Assembly: GCF_013299165.1 (NCBI RefSeq)
Contig: NZ_JAAFKD010000005.1
Location: 1 to 64,000 of the forward strand
DNA: 64,000 bases
Reading direction: 5' to 3'
Source of the DNA: Microcoleus sp. bin38.metabat.b11b12b14.051
Lineage (GTDB): Bacteria > Cyanobacteriota > Cyanobacteriia > Cyanobacteriales > Microcoleaceae
The first letter of the stretch is position 1, and each line of letters begins with the position of its first letter. The position numbers and the translations under genes were made by a program. This document shows, piece by piece, positions 26,565 through 34,783 of the stretch. Under the pieces are notes generated by a model. That model was not told the origin of the DNA and searched no databases. It worked only from the letters and a program-made list of their open reading frames with translations.

Positions 26565-27680
26565 TTATTTGCAAGTTTCCTTATTTTCTGCAATCTGACA
26601 GCGCAAACGTTCTAAACTCCGTTGAAGTTCTATCACTTGGTTCTGTAAAGCTTCTATCTGAACATCCTTTTCCTGCAAGCGTCGATCTAGTTGTTGAACA
26701 GCATCCCTTGTACTGCCTCCTAATACAGCATTTGTGCTAACGTTGGAATCCTTCGCAGACGGCATATTACCTGTAAACTGAGTGGCTGGAAAGTTGACTG
26801 ATGGAGAAGGGACAGAAGATGGCGTGTTATCGATAACATTAGGTGTATTTCTATTAGTTGACTCAGGATTGTTTGTGGAATTGCTGTTTTGTCTCCGGGA
26901 ACCAATATTTCCTCGACCTCCCCACTCGATGCCAACTCCTAGTCTCGTATCTCCACCCCGCGTACTAAGAGTTGTGCGTAGCCCGATATCCTGATCTCCT
27001 TTATTATCCAAATTGTAACCAGTGCGGAATGACAGCGAAGTTACAGGCAAATTAGTATCGCCGATAGGTATGGCGTAGTTAGCATAAGCACTGAAATTAA
27101 CTCTCTCATTTGCTACAAACCCCGCTCCCAGTCCCAAATTAAGACTGCTATTAGCAGAGTCTAACGGTTGAGAATATCCCAGAGAACCTAAGACAATTAC
27201 AGGATCTCTGATTAAACTAGCTTGACCTTGAACTGTCACTGTCCAAGGGTAAGCAACACCGACTGAAAAACGAGGGTCTAGGGTAGAGCCAGGCTTGGGA
27301 CGGTATTCTACAGACAAACCAGCGCCAATGTCAGTGTTAGTTTCTGTTAGAGTTTGAGTACGATTGCTAAAATCTCGTTTTTGCCTGCCAATGAACAAAT
27401 TAGGGTTAACATTGGCTGAAATACTTAAATTACGGCTGAAACTGTAGCTTCCTGAAACAGAAAAGTTAATTGATTGGTTGAAGGTCTCAAAATTAAATGG
27501 AGTCCCTTCTCGATCAAAATCAAATCCGTCTCGTCCAGAGGGTATGTAATTGACACCAAAAGTGTAGATATATCCTCCCGTTTCTTCGTCTGGTAGTCGC
27601 AAGGGGTCAATGGGAATTTGAGCCAGTGCAGGCTGACATATCAGCAAAGCGATCGGCAGAATCAGGACTCTTTTCATCAT
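26565..27680 (-). CDS. Outer-membrane beta-barrel protein with C-terminal coiled coil
   Basis: 371 residues from ATG 27680 (MMKRVLILPIALLICQPALA signal peptide, cut after ALA-Q). The body has many alternating beta strands (INFSVSGSYSFSRNLSISAN, LNLGLGAGFVANERVNFSAY) suggesting a transmembrane barrel of about 12 strands. After a Ser/Asn-rich linker (about 265-325) comes a heptad helix, LDRRLQEKDVQIEALQNQVI...RCQIAEN. Its ATG overlaps the TGA of the C39 peptidase gene (ATGA), so the two are translationally coupled. Proposed exit channel or anchor for the processed small protein of the operon; this is inference. Confidence 0.75.
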   Translation of the reverse strand: MMKRVLILPIALLICQPALAQIPIDPLRLPDEETGGYIYTFGVNYIPSGRDGFDFDREGTPFNFETFNQSINFSVSGSYSFSRNLSISANVNPNLFIGRQKRDFSNRTQTLTETNTDIGAGLSVEYRPKPGSTLDPRFSVGVAYPWTVTVQGQASLIRDPVIVLGSLGYSQPLDSANSSLNLGLGAGFVANERVNFSAYANYAIPIGDTNLPVTSLSFRTGYNLDNKGDQDIGLRTTLSTRGGDTRLGVGIEWGGRGNIGSRRQNSNSTNNPESTNRNTPNVIDNTPSSVPSPSVNFPATQFTGNMPSAKDSNVSTNAVLGGSTRDAVQQLDRRLQEKDVQIEALQNQVIELQRSLERLRCQIAENKETCK

Positions 27681-28342
27681 AATTTTCTTCTCAGTGAGTT
27701 GAGCCTTGCTAAACGGAGTTCTGCCCAACGTAGCGTTTCGCTTTGCTGTTCTTTTGCAGTGGACATCAAGTTTTCAGGTGGAAGTGGTACAAGTGTTACG
27801 CCACTAAAACCTTGCTCATTTACTAAAGCGCGAAGTGGTTGAACCCGCCGTCCCCATGATGGATCTCCTAAAATTACCCAATCCCCTACCATGCCGACTG
27901 CTAAAACATAGTGCATTTGAGGTTTGGTGACGTGCAAAACAACAGGCAGCCCCCCTTTACTAAAGTAGTCGGCTAAGGATGCTAGCGTAAGTCGCATCCC
28001 CCTAACTTGAATGCCTTTATCACTTAAAGCTTGTTTTAATGCTAAAGCGGTGACTCCTCTTTCTTCGGGTTTTTTTCCACTTCCTTGCATCGCTTTTTCT
28101 GACAGTTCTAAAATCTCAGATTCCCCTGTCGGTTGACCGTAGTAGTGAGTAAGTAGGGTAGCTACAGCCGCCGGGCCACAGGTGTAATAGCTGGTCTGAC
28201 CTATCACTTTTTCATAGCGGAGGGTGCGATAAGGAGTGATTGGATCAGCAAAACTAGGAAATACAACCGCTCCCAAAATACAAACACAATTAAAAACTAA
28301 ACATAAGATATCTGTAAATTTACTTGCTTGCTCTGGCTTCAC
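27677..28342 (-). CDS. Membrane-anchored periplasmic C39-type peptidase
   Basis: 221 residues from a GTG at 28342; a TTG at 28408 would add 22 residues encoded by a palindromic hairpin, and there is no in-frame ATG. A hydrophobic segment (FTDILCLVFNCVCILGAVVF) exports or anchors it. The catalytic domain has VIGQTSYYTCGPAAVATLLT (Gln49, Cys55), MHYVLAVGM (His144) and VILGDPSWG (Asp160), the C39 double-glycine peptidase triad plus oxyanion Gln. Unlike bacteriocin exporters it has no ABC transporter part, so it should act in the periplasm. Likely substrate: the small protein encoded immediately upstream. Confidence 0.85.
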   Translation of the reverse strand: MKPEQASKFTDILCLVFNCVCILGAVVFPSFADPITPYRTLRYEKVIGQTSYYTCGPAAVATLLTHYYGQPTGESEILELSEKAMQGSGKKPEERGVTALALKQALSDKGIQVRGMRLTLASLADYFSKGGLPVVLHVTKPQMHYVLAVGMVGDWVILGDPSWGRRVQPLRALVNEQGFSGVTLVPLPPENLMSTAKEQQSETLRWAELRLARLNSLRRKL

Positions 28343-28363
28343 AGTTTTTTTGCCCGATAAAAT

Positions 28364-28392
28364 AGCGTTCCCAAACAAAGCTTGGGAACGCT
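28364..28392. repeat. Perfect hairpin between precursor and C39 peptidase genes
   Basis: AGCGTTCCCAA and TTGGGAACGCT make an 11-bp stem with a 7-nt loop. It lies 22 nt after the precursor stop codon on the transcript. It may attenuate or stabilise, giving more precursor than peptidase. It could also be another dispersed palindrome of the GGTTCCCAGGC type. Confidence 0.6.
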
Positions 28393-28413
28393 GGTTGACC
28401 GCATTCAAATGAG

Positions 28414-28803
28414 TTATCGAACGAATACTCTCAGCCCATTAATCTTTTGCCCGTTTTGGAAAAAACGAACTCCATTTTTGGCAGCACTACCGCCAGGAAT
28501 CAAGCTAAAAGCAGCTCCCTTAGCACCTGCTATAGCATAGTCTTGCCAACCACACTGCTGCCCGGGGCGCTGACACTCTGCATACTTGAAGGCAAGCTCT
28601 AAACCCGTACCTGCTGCAACCCAGACCCACTCTCCTTCAACTTGTGATAGTTCCGCATCACTCATCATTTGTCCTTCGGGTAATACAACCTGTTGTTGTT
28701 GCCTTGGTGTAGTTGGCTGTGCCAGTGAATCAGCAAAGGCAGGAGCGATCGTCATGTTAGCAAGTAACATGGCTGTTCCTGTTGCGGTCAGTAACTTTTT
28801 CAT
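28414..28803 (-). CDS. Sec-exported small protein with double-glycine-like leader
   Basis: 129 residues. Signal peptide MKKLLTATGTAMLLANMTIA...AFA (cut near 24). After a Gln-rich stretch, MSDAELSQVEGE (47-58) matches the double-glycine leader pattern LSxxELxxVxG(G/A/S) of bacteriocin precursors, with Glu in place of the last Gly. The rest is aromatic and Gly/Ala-rich (WVWVAAGTGLELAFKYAECQ; IAGAKGAAFSLIPGGSAAKN) with Cys78 and Cys84. AGGAG lies 8 nt before the ATG. First gene of the operon. Probably cleaved after Gly57-Glu58 by the C39 protein, then exported; inferred. Confidence 0.75.
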   Translation of the reverse strand: MKKLLTATGTAMLLANMTIAPAFADSLAQPTTPRQQQQVVLPEGQMMSDAELSQVEGEWVWVAAGTGLELAFKYAECQRPGQQCGWQDYAIAGAKGAAFSLIPGGSAAKNGVRFFQNGQKINGLRVFVR

Positions 28804-28919
28804 TTTGAAATCTCCTTGGCAACTTCAGATAAAAAGTGTGTGTGTGGCCCTAAAAGCATCCTTTACTTTTTATACAACATAAATCTTTGACTTGGTTGAT
28901 TTAAGTTAATATTTTTAGT

Positions 28920-29016
28920 AGGATAGAGTAGGTATTTGTTAAAAAAATTTTTAGCTTAAAAATTAGGGAATAGTAGCATTTAGTTGCCAAAGTAGGAAAC
29001 AATAGGATAAAGTAGG
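28920..29016. promoter_or_regulatory. AGGATARAGTAGG direct repeats in divergent promoter
   Basis: AGGATAGAGTAGG at 28920 and AGGATAAAGTAGG at 29004 lie 84 bp apart between the precursor operon (minus) and the NB-ARC gene (plus). A third partial copy AGTAGGAAACAA is at 28991. They could be operator half sites for joint control, possibly by the helix-turn-helix of the NB-ARC protein. Function not shown. Confidence 0.35.
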
Positions 29017-29053
29017 GTAGCAATCGGCAAAACCACAACCCCTTAATCGACCT

Positions 29054-30505
29054 ATGGACGATAAACAAGTCGCAAAATGGGCTGACGACATTGTGTTCTC
29101 CGAAACTGGAAAACACCTCGATCACATACAACAAGCTATATTGCGCGGCACTTGGCAACGTCAGAAATACCCAGAAATAGCAGAAAATTGCAAGCGTAGC
29201 AAAGCTCATGTCAGGACGGAAGCATCAAAATTATGGAAGCTTCTTTCACAAACATTAGGTGAAGACATCAATCAATCTAACTTTCGCCCCACAGTGGAAA
29301 GATATCAGTTATCTATAATTGCCTCATCATATTTTGGTGACTATGCACAAATTGGAGACCATGCACAAAGTAGTAGTATTAATGTTTGTGTAAATAATAC
29401 TCATTTATCAGAAATTCCAATATCTGAACAGCCTAATCAACCTATTTCCAATCGAAATAAATCTAAATTACGAATAGACTTATCCGACGCACCAGAAATC
29501 TTAACCTTTTACGATCGCACATCCGAACTCACCACCCTCAAACAGTGGATTTTGGAAAACCGCACCCGCCTCATCACCATATACGGCTTATCCGGCATTG
29601 GCAAAACCGCCCTAACTCTCCAACTCATCCCACAAATTCAACACGAATTTGATTATATTATTTACCGCAGCCTCCGCAATTCTCCACCCCTGCAAACCCT
29701 GCAAACAAACCTAATTCAATTCCTTTGTAGGGGCGGTGCCCCCGTGCCCGCCCCCGCCCCCGTGCCCGCCCCCTCCGCCGAAGAAATCGCAGCCACAGGG
29801 GGATTGCCCCTACTAGAATACTTCCGATCGCACCGCTGTCTCCTAATCCTCGATGATATCCAAACCATCTTTACCAGCGGACAACTCGCAGGCCACTACC
29901 AACCAGGCTATGAAAATTACGGCAAATTCTTCAAACAACTAGCAGAATCATCCCACAACAGTTGCTTAATTCTCCTCAGTTGGGAAAAACCCAGAGAAAT
30001 TGCCGCCCTAGAAGGCGAAAACCGCCCCTGTAAATCGCTGCAACTCAACGGTTTAGGCCCGGAAGCAGGGGAAATATTCAGAGAAAAAAGATTAGCAGAA
30101 GAGGACAAATGGTCACAACTGATTGACCTTTACCGAGGCAATCCCCTATGGTTAAATATAGTTGCAACTATGATTCAAGATTTATTCGGCGGCAGCGTTG
30201 CCGAGTTTCTCTCCTATGATACCCTATTTTTAGGTGATTTAGAATCTCTGCTGCATCAAAAGTGCGATCGACTAACCGAACCAGAAAAACAAGTAATATC
30301 CTGGTTAGCTAGTCAAGCCGCAGCAGTTGAAATATCAAAAATGCCAGCCCACCTGCAACTATCACCCCCAGAATTATTGAAAGTCGTGCAATCTTTAGGA
30401 AGGCGGTCATTAGTTGAAAAAGTCAAACAAGAAGAGCGATCGCTTTTTACCGTGCAGCCAGTTTTGAGAGAATATGTAAAAAACAAAACCACAACCACAA
30501 ATTAA
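29054..30505 (+). CDS. NB-ARC (STAND) ATPase with N-terminal helix-turn-helix domain
   Basis: 483 residues. The N-terminal ~75 residues (VFSETGKHLDHIQQAILRGT, YPEIAENCKRSKAHVRTEAS, KLWKLLSQTLGED) form the helical DNA-binding-like domain common at the start of cyanobacterial STAND proteins. NB-ARC: Walker A GLSGIGKTAL (about 180), Walker B CLLILDDIQTI, GNPLWLNIVATMI (GxP motif) and a winged helix near the end. Such proteins normally carry WD40 or TPR sensors; none here. Residues about 223-245 (RGGAPVPAPAPVPAP) are encoded by an inserted palindromic repeat. Signal unknown; adjacent to the C39 operon. Confidence 0.8.
   Translation: MDDKQVAKWADDIVFSETGKHLDHIQQAILRGTWQRQKYPEIAENCKRSKAHVRTEASKLWKLLSQTLGEDINQSNFRPTVERYQLSIIASSYFGDYAQIGDHAQSSSINVCVNNTHLSEIPISEQPNQPISNRNKSKLRIDLSDAPEILTFYDRTSELTTLKQWILENRTRLITIYGLSGIGKTALTLQLIPQIQHEFDYIIYRSLRNSPPLQTLQTNLIQFLCRGGAPVPAPAPVPAPSAEEIAATGGLPLLEYFRSHRCLLILDDIQTIFTSGQLAGHYQPGYENYGKFFKQLAESSHNSCLILLSWEKPREIAALEGENRPCKSLQLNGLGPEAGEIFREKRLAEEDKWSQLIDLYRGNPLWLNIVATMIQDLFGGSVAEFLSYDTLFLGDLESLLHQKCDRLTEPEKQVISWLASQAAAVEISKMPAHLQLSPPELLKVVQSLGRRSLVEKVKQEERSLFTVQPVLREYVKNKTTTTN
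29722..29775. repeat. Palindromic GC-rich element inserted in frame in the NB-ARC gene
   Basis: 29722-29753 is identical over 32 bp to the reverse complement of 3752-3783 in rsmE. The following CCGCCCCCGTGCCCGCCCC partly repeats it. The reading frame is kept and a Pro/Ala-rich loop is produced. Confidence 0.85.
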
Positions 30506-30529
30506 CAGATTAATCTATTACTTACTATA

Positions 30530-31315
30530 ATGAAAATCGCCACCTGGAACGTCAACTCAATTCGCACCCGCATCGAACACGTTACTAACTGGTTGCAAAC
30601 CAACCAAATCGACGTTCTCTGCTTGCAAGAAACCAAAGTTATAGACAAAGACTTTCCCCTGCAACCCTTCCTCGACATCGGCTACAACTGTTACATTTCC
30701 GGTCAAAAATCCTACAACGGCGTCGCTATTTTTAGCCGATCGCCCATGTCACAACTCAGCGCCGGATTTTCCCCCATTCTCGGCGACGCAACAGTCGGCA
30801 GCTTCGACGAACAAAAGCGCCTCATAGCCGGGGTTATAGACGATATTTGCATCATTTCCGTATACGTTCCCAACGGTTCCGAGGTCGGTTCCGAGAAGTA
30901 TCTATACAAGCTACATTGGCTCAAACTACTGCAAGAATACCTCAAAATAGCACTAGACAAATCGCCCAACCTGTGCATTTGTGGCGACTTCAATATCGTG
31001 CCGGACGATCGAGATATTCACAATCCCAAAGCTGCTGCAAACTCCGTTGGCTTATCAGTAGCCGAACGCCAAGCATTAACAGAAATCACCGAATTAGGAT
31101 TAAGCGATCCCTTTCGCAAATTCACATCAGAAGGCGGACATTATAGCTGGTGGGACTATCGCGCCGCCGCATTTCCCCGCAACAACGGCTGGAGAATCGA
31201 CCACCATTATCTCAGCCCTCCCCTCTACGAAACAGCAAAAAGTTGTATAATAGATACTGCTCCCAGAAAATTAGTTAAACCCAGCGACCACACCCCCGTA
31301 ATTGTCGAAATTTGA
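30530..31315 (+). CDS. xth: Exodeoxyribonuclease III
   Basis: 261 residues. AP endonuclease/3'-5' exonuclease for base excision repair. Complete motif set: MKIATWNVNSIRTR, CLQETKV (metal Glu), YNGVAIFSR, VYVPNGSEVGSEKYLYK, CGDFNIVPDDRDIHNP (Asp/Asn), YSWWDYRAAAFPRNNGWRID and the final SDHTPVIVEI His. Starts 24 bp after the NB-ARC gene. Confidence 0.95.
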   Translation: MKIATWNVNSIRTRIEHVTNWLQTNQIDVLCLQETKVIDKDFPLQPFLDIGYNCYISGQKSYNGVAIFSRSPMSQLSAGFSPILGDATVGSFDEQKRLIAGVIDDICIISVYVPNGSEVGSEKYLYKLHWLKLLQEYLKIALDKSPNLCICGDFNIVPDDRDIHNPKAAANSVGLSVAERQALTEITELGLSDPFRKFTSEGGHYSWWDYRAAAFPRNNGWRIDHHYLSPPLYETAKSCIIDTAPRKLVKPSDHTPVIVEI

Positions 31316-31389
31316 TTTATAAGTTATAAATAAAACCAAGGCAAAAGCAACCATGTTTCTACTCTAAATCATAGGTTGAGCAACCATAA

Positions 31390-31612
31390 ATTTAAGAAGC
31401 CCGGTTTCTTAAATTTATGGCGATGCTTGACAAGAGAAACCCGGTTTATACCCTAAATCTTAGGTGAAGCAATCAGAAATTCTAGAAACCTGGTTTCTAA
31501 AACCCTAGCTTCTTCCTTCTTCCTTCTTCCTTCTTCCTTCTTCCTTCTTCCTTCTTCCTTCTTCCTTCTTCCTTCTTCCTTCTTCCTTCTTCCTTCTCCT
31601 CTAACAACCAAC
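31390..31612. repeat. GAAACCCGGTTTC repeats and CTTCCTT heptamer run
   Basis: Spacer 31316-31623. AAGCCCGGTTTCTTAAATTT (31398), AGAAACCCGGTTTA (31435) and AGAAACCTGGTTTCT (31483) belong to the family that forms the array at 51.1 kb. From about 31508 to 31601 the heptamer CTTCCTT/TTCCTTC is repeated about 13 times, reaching to within 25 bp of the next gene. Confidence 0.85.
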
Positions 31613-31623
31613 AACCAAAAATC

Positions 31624-32499
31624 ATGTTCTTAGTAACTGGAGCAACAGGCGCCCTAGGCCGCCGAATAGTACGAGAAATCAGACAGCAAGATAAACCTGT
31701 CCGCGCATTTGTTCGCCTCGCCTCTCGGTACTCAGAACTAGAAAACCGAGGCGCAGAAATTTTTATCGGTGACTTGAAACAAGACAAAGATATCAAAAAA
31801 GCTTGCCAAGGAGTGCAGTATATCATTAGCACCCACGGCACCGGCGGCGACGTTCAAGCAGTACACTACCGCGCTAACATAGAGCTAATCGACTGCGCCA
31901 AAGAAGCCGGAGTTGAGCATTTTGTCTTTCTTTCTGTCCTCGGAGTCGATCGCGGATACGAAGATTCCGCAGTATTCAAAGCCAAGCGAGAAGTCGAAAA
32001 ATACCTGCAAAACAGCGGATTAAATTATACCATTTTGCGGCCTGCTGGTTTCGCTTCGAGTTTGCTGCCCCTCGCTGAAAGATTTCGAGAAACCGGACTG
32101 TACCTGCTGATTGGTGACGGCAAAAACCGCACATCTGTTGTCAGTACCGACGACTTGGCAAAGATTGCAGTAGACTCGCCAACAGTCGAAGGCGCCCGCA
32201 ACCAAATCTTAACAGTCGGCGGCCCGGACGTTTTGACTAGAGACGACATTGCCCGCATTTTCGGACGCTTGTTCAATCGCGAACCGATGGTAATTAACCC
32301 GCCGCTGATGGTATTTGACGGCTTGCGAAATGCCGTCGGTTTGTTGAATCCTCAAGCTCAAAAAGGCTTAGGTACCTTACGCGTATTGCTGGGTAACGAA
32401 TTTTTCTGCACTCCCGAAGAAGTGCAAAAATTGGAGTCAATCTACGGTATGAGAATGGAATCCCTAGAAAGCTTTTTGCGCCGCAATTTAAGCGTTTAA
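31624..32499 (+). CDS. NmrA-like NAD(P)-binding protein (atypical SDR)
   Basis: 291 residues. N-terminal MFLVTGATGALGRRIVREIR is the TGAxGxxG dinucleotide motif; HFVFLSVLGVD and LNYTILRPAGFASSLLPLAE are typical of atypical SDRs such as Ycf39 and NmrA. The usual YxxxK is replaced by FKAKREVE, so classical dehydrogenase chemistry is doubtful. Residues GDGKNRTSVVSTDDLAKIAV form the substrate side. Exact role unknown; relatives act in pigment metabolism or photosystem assembly. Confidence 0.8.
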   Translation: MFLVTGATGALGRRIVREIRQQDKPVRAFVRLASRYSELENRGAEIFIGDLKQDKDIKKACQGVQYIISTHGTGGDVQAVHYRANIELIDCAKEAGVEHFVFLSVLGVDRGYEDSAVFKAKREVEKYLQNSGLNYTILRPAGFASSLLPLAERFRETGLYLLIGDGKNRTSVVSTDDLAKIAVDSPTVEGARNQILTVGGPDVLTRDDIARIFGRLFNREPMVINPPLMVFDGLRNAVGLLNPQAQKGLGTLRVLLGNEFFCTPEEVQKLESIYGMRMESLESFLRRNLSV

Positions 32500-32512
32500 T
32501 ATTTTATAGTTT

Positions 32513-32562
32513 TCTCGTTACCAGGCTCTGCCTGGTAATGAATATCCCGAGGCTCTGCCTCG
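32513..32562. repeat. GTTACCAGGCTCTGCC palindromic repeat
   Basis: CTCGTTACCAGGCTCTGCCT, then GGTAATGAATATCCCGAGG and CTCTGCCTCG; same family as 21830 and 16558. It may serve as the terminator of the NmrA-like gene. Confidence 0.7.
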
Positions 32563-32735
32563 AAACTGCTGGAGAATACGTAATTTAATTTAAAAATCAG
32601 GTTAACAGAATTTGAATAACAGTCACTTTTTTTAGCTAGCCTGAAAGACGAGATGAGCGAAAGATGAGCTAAAAACCGTCAATCGAGAGTTAAATAATAT
32701 TCCTAAATGACCTAGCGATAAGCCTTACAAAGCAA

Positions 32736-32809
32736 TCGGGATGACAGGATTTGAACCTGCGACCCCCTCGTCCCGAACGAGGTGCGCTACCAAGCTGCGC
32801 TACATCCCG
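32736..32809 (-). tRNA. tRNA-Pro (CGG)
   Basis: 74 nt on the minus strand. Acceptor CGGGATG pairs with CATCCCG; D stem GCGC/GCGC; anticodon stem CCTCG/CGAGG with loop TTCGGGA, giving anticodon CGG; T arm GCAGG TTCAAAT CCTGT (with a G-U pair). CCA is not encoded. Decodes CCG. Confidence 0.95.
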
Positions 32810-32915
32810 AATTTAGTCAATATATTTTTACGATATCACTCAGGTCAAAACTTAGCAAGCTCCTATATAATGATTTTAGAATTTTTTGTAAAACACTACT
32901 CAGGCGGAGACAGGC

Positions 32916-33785
32916 GTGACAGTTAAGCCCCACTGGTTGCGAGTAAAAGCCCCCCAATGGGAGCGCGTCGGCAACGTCAAAGAAATTTTGCGGGATTTGT
33001 CCCTGAATACGGTTTGCGAAGAGGCTTCGTGTCCGAACATCGGCGAATGCTTCAACGCAGGTACTGCTACATTTTTGATTATGGGCCCGGCTTGTACCCG
33101 CGCCTGTCCTTACTGTGACATCGATTTTGAGAAAAAGCCCCAAGCTTTAGATCCGACGGAACCGGAAAGATTGGCGCAGGCGGTGGGGCGGCTCAAGCTC
33201 AATCATGTTGTGATCACCTCTGTTAATCGGGACGATTTACCGGATGGGGGCGCGTCTCAGTTTGTCGAGTGCATTCAAGCTGTACGATCGACAATGCCCG
33301 ATACAACTATAGAAGTTCTGATTCCCGACTTGTGCGGCAACTGGCAAGCTTTGGAAATTATTCTCGCAGCTAAGCCGGAGGTACTCAATCACAATACCGA
33401 AACTGTCAAGCGACTTTACCGCAAGGTGCGGCCCCAAGGAAAGTACGATCGCACCCTCGAACTTTTACAGCGCAGCCGCCAAATCGCACCGGAGGTTTAC
33501 ACCAAATCCGGTATCATGGTAGGACTCGGAGAAACAGATGCCGAAATTCGGGAGGCGATGCAGGACTTGCGGGCTGTTGGCTGCGATATTTTGACAGTTG
33601 GACAGTACCTGCAACCGACTCAAAAGCACCTGAACGTTGAAAATTTTGTGCCACCGGAACAGTTTGATGCTTGGAGAGAGTTTGGCGAATCTTTGGGATT
33701 CTTGCAAGTTGTCGCTTCTCCCTTAACTCGCAGTTCCTATCACGCCGAAAAGGTGAGGGAACTGATGAAGCTTTACCCCCGCTAG
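32916..33785 (+). CDS. lipA: Lipoyl synthase
   Basis: 289 residues from GTG at 32916 ([20 protein letters not shown]). Radical SAM enzyme inserting two sulfurs into octanoyl groups on lipoyl-dependent enzymes. N-terminal auxiliary cluster cysteines in [14 protein letters not shown], the radical [11 protein letters not shown], and the conserved RSSYHAE end (Arg-Ser-Ser auxiliary ligand) are present. The start is the first one after the tRNA-Pro gene; there is no in-frame ATG near it. Confidence 0.95.
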   Translation: MTVKPHWLRVKAPQWERVGNVKEILRDLSLNTVCEEASCPNIGECFNAGTATFLIMGPACTRACPYCDIDFEKKPQALDPTEPERLAQAVGRLKLNHVVITSVNRDDLPDGGASQFVECIQAVRSTMPDTTIEVLIPDLCGNWQALEIILAAKPEVLNHNTETVKRLYRKVRPQGKYDRTLELLQRSRQIAPEVYTKSGIMVGLGETDAEIREAMQDLRAVGCDILTVGQYLQPTQKHLNVENFVPPEQFDAWREFGESLGFLQVVASPLTRSSYHAEKVRELMKLYPR

Positions 33786-34783
33786 CAATTTTAATTTGAG
33801 TGGATTGGCCCGATCGCACAATTTTCACTAAAACTCGATCGGGTAACAGGGCTGGTGACAAGTTAAGCCGGGGTTGGATTTCTCCAGCAGCCATTACATT
33901 ATGCGAGCGAATAAACTCGGATTTTGGATGAAAAACTGAGATTCAGGCGAGCTGAGGGAGCGCAATATCTATGCCCGCTCACACCCAAATCGCGAATTTT
34001 ACACTATTTAAAAAGTAGGTTTTTAAGTGTTTTCACGGATTGACAAATCCAACGCCACTGTTGAATGTTCACAAATGCGGTAACAAAGGCGAAAAACTTA
34101 CGCTTTCTGTACCAGCCGGAGTGCAAAAAAGCCTGTTTTTGATTGTGTTCATATTCGGCGAGGTTAAGTCCCCAGCCCCAGTTCACAGCCAAAAAAGTTA
34201 GAGATTGATGGCCCCATCCCACTCGACACCTACGCTAAATACATGGAGCAACCGGGTATTTTTGTCAAATTTTTCAAGCAGCAACCCCATTTATTCGCCA
34301 TCGGCCCGCGTAGCGTCCGGCAGGGTAAAAATACTCTCAAGCTCATATTCTGTAGGGGATTAAACTTCCACCCAACTGCAATAGATATAATGGAAAAAGG
34401 TAAATATATAAAGTTTTATTAAAAAAATCCCTATTTTTCCGAAGTGATCGGGAACCAGGTTATTGGTGATGAAGATTAACTTAACTTCTGACCACGGTCA
34501 CTTGTTTATAGCCAGTAATTATCTATACTAGCTATGTAAGCAAAGAAGTACAACGCACTTTTCGGGCCTTCAAACTGTTACATCAGAAAGTTCTTAGCGT
34601 TTTCCCGAATCTTGGTAAAACAAGTGGGGCAGCCAAAGTTCGATCGAACGACAGCACAAAAGTCAGGAAAGTTAGTCAAGAAACAAAAAGCGGTGATGCT
34701 TCATCTTAACGAAATGGGCATCATAATTATAAATAACCGCCAAGCGTAGCATCTTTTCACCCGGAGCAACTGAGAAAATCACT
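33786..34783. other. Long spacer before sigC
   Basis: About 1 kb without a convincing gene. Small frames (for example 34004-34222 minus) lack recognisable sequence and codon bias. The last 250 bp before sigC is AT-rich and includes AATTATAAATAACCGCCAAG; regulatory sequence for the sigma factor gene is expected here. No tRNA, palindrome array or heptamer run was seen. Confidence 0.5.

Noticed and set aside
31497-31841. Minus-strand reading frame rich in KEEGRR
   Set aside because: It is the translation of the CTTCCTT heptamer run and overlaps the real NmrA-like gene on the other strand.
34004-34222. 72-residue minus-strand frame in the sigC spacer
   Set aside because: No recognised motif, no ribosome-binding site, and composition unlike neighbouring genes.
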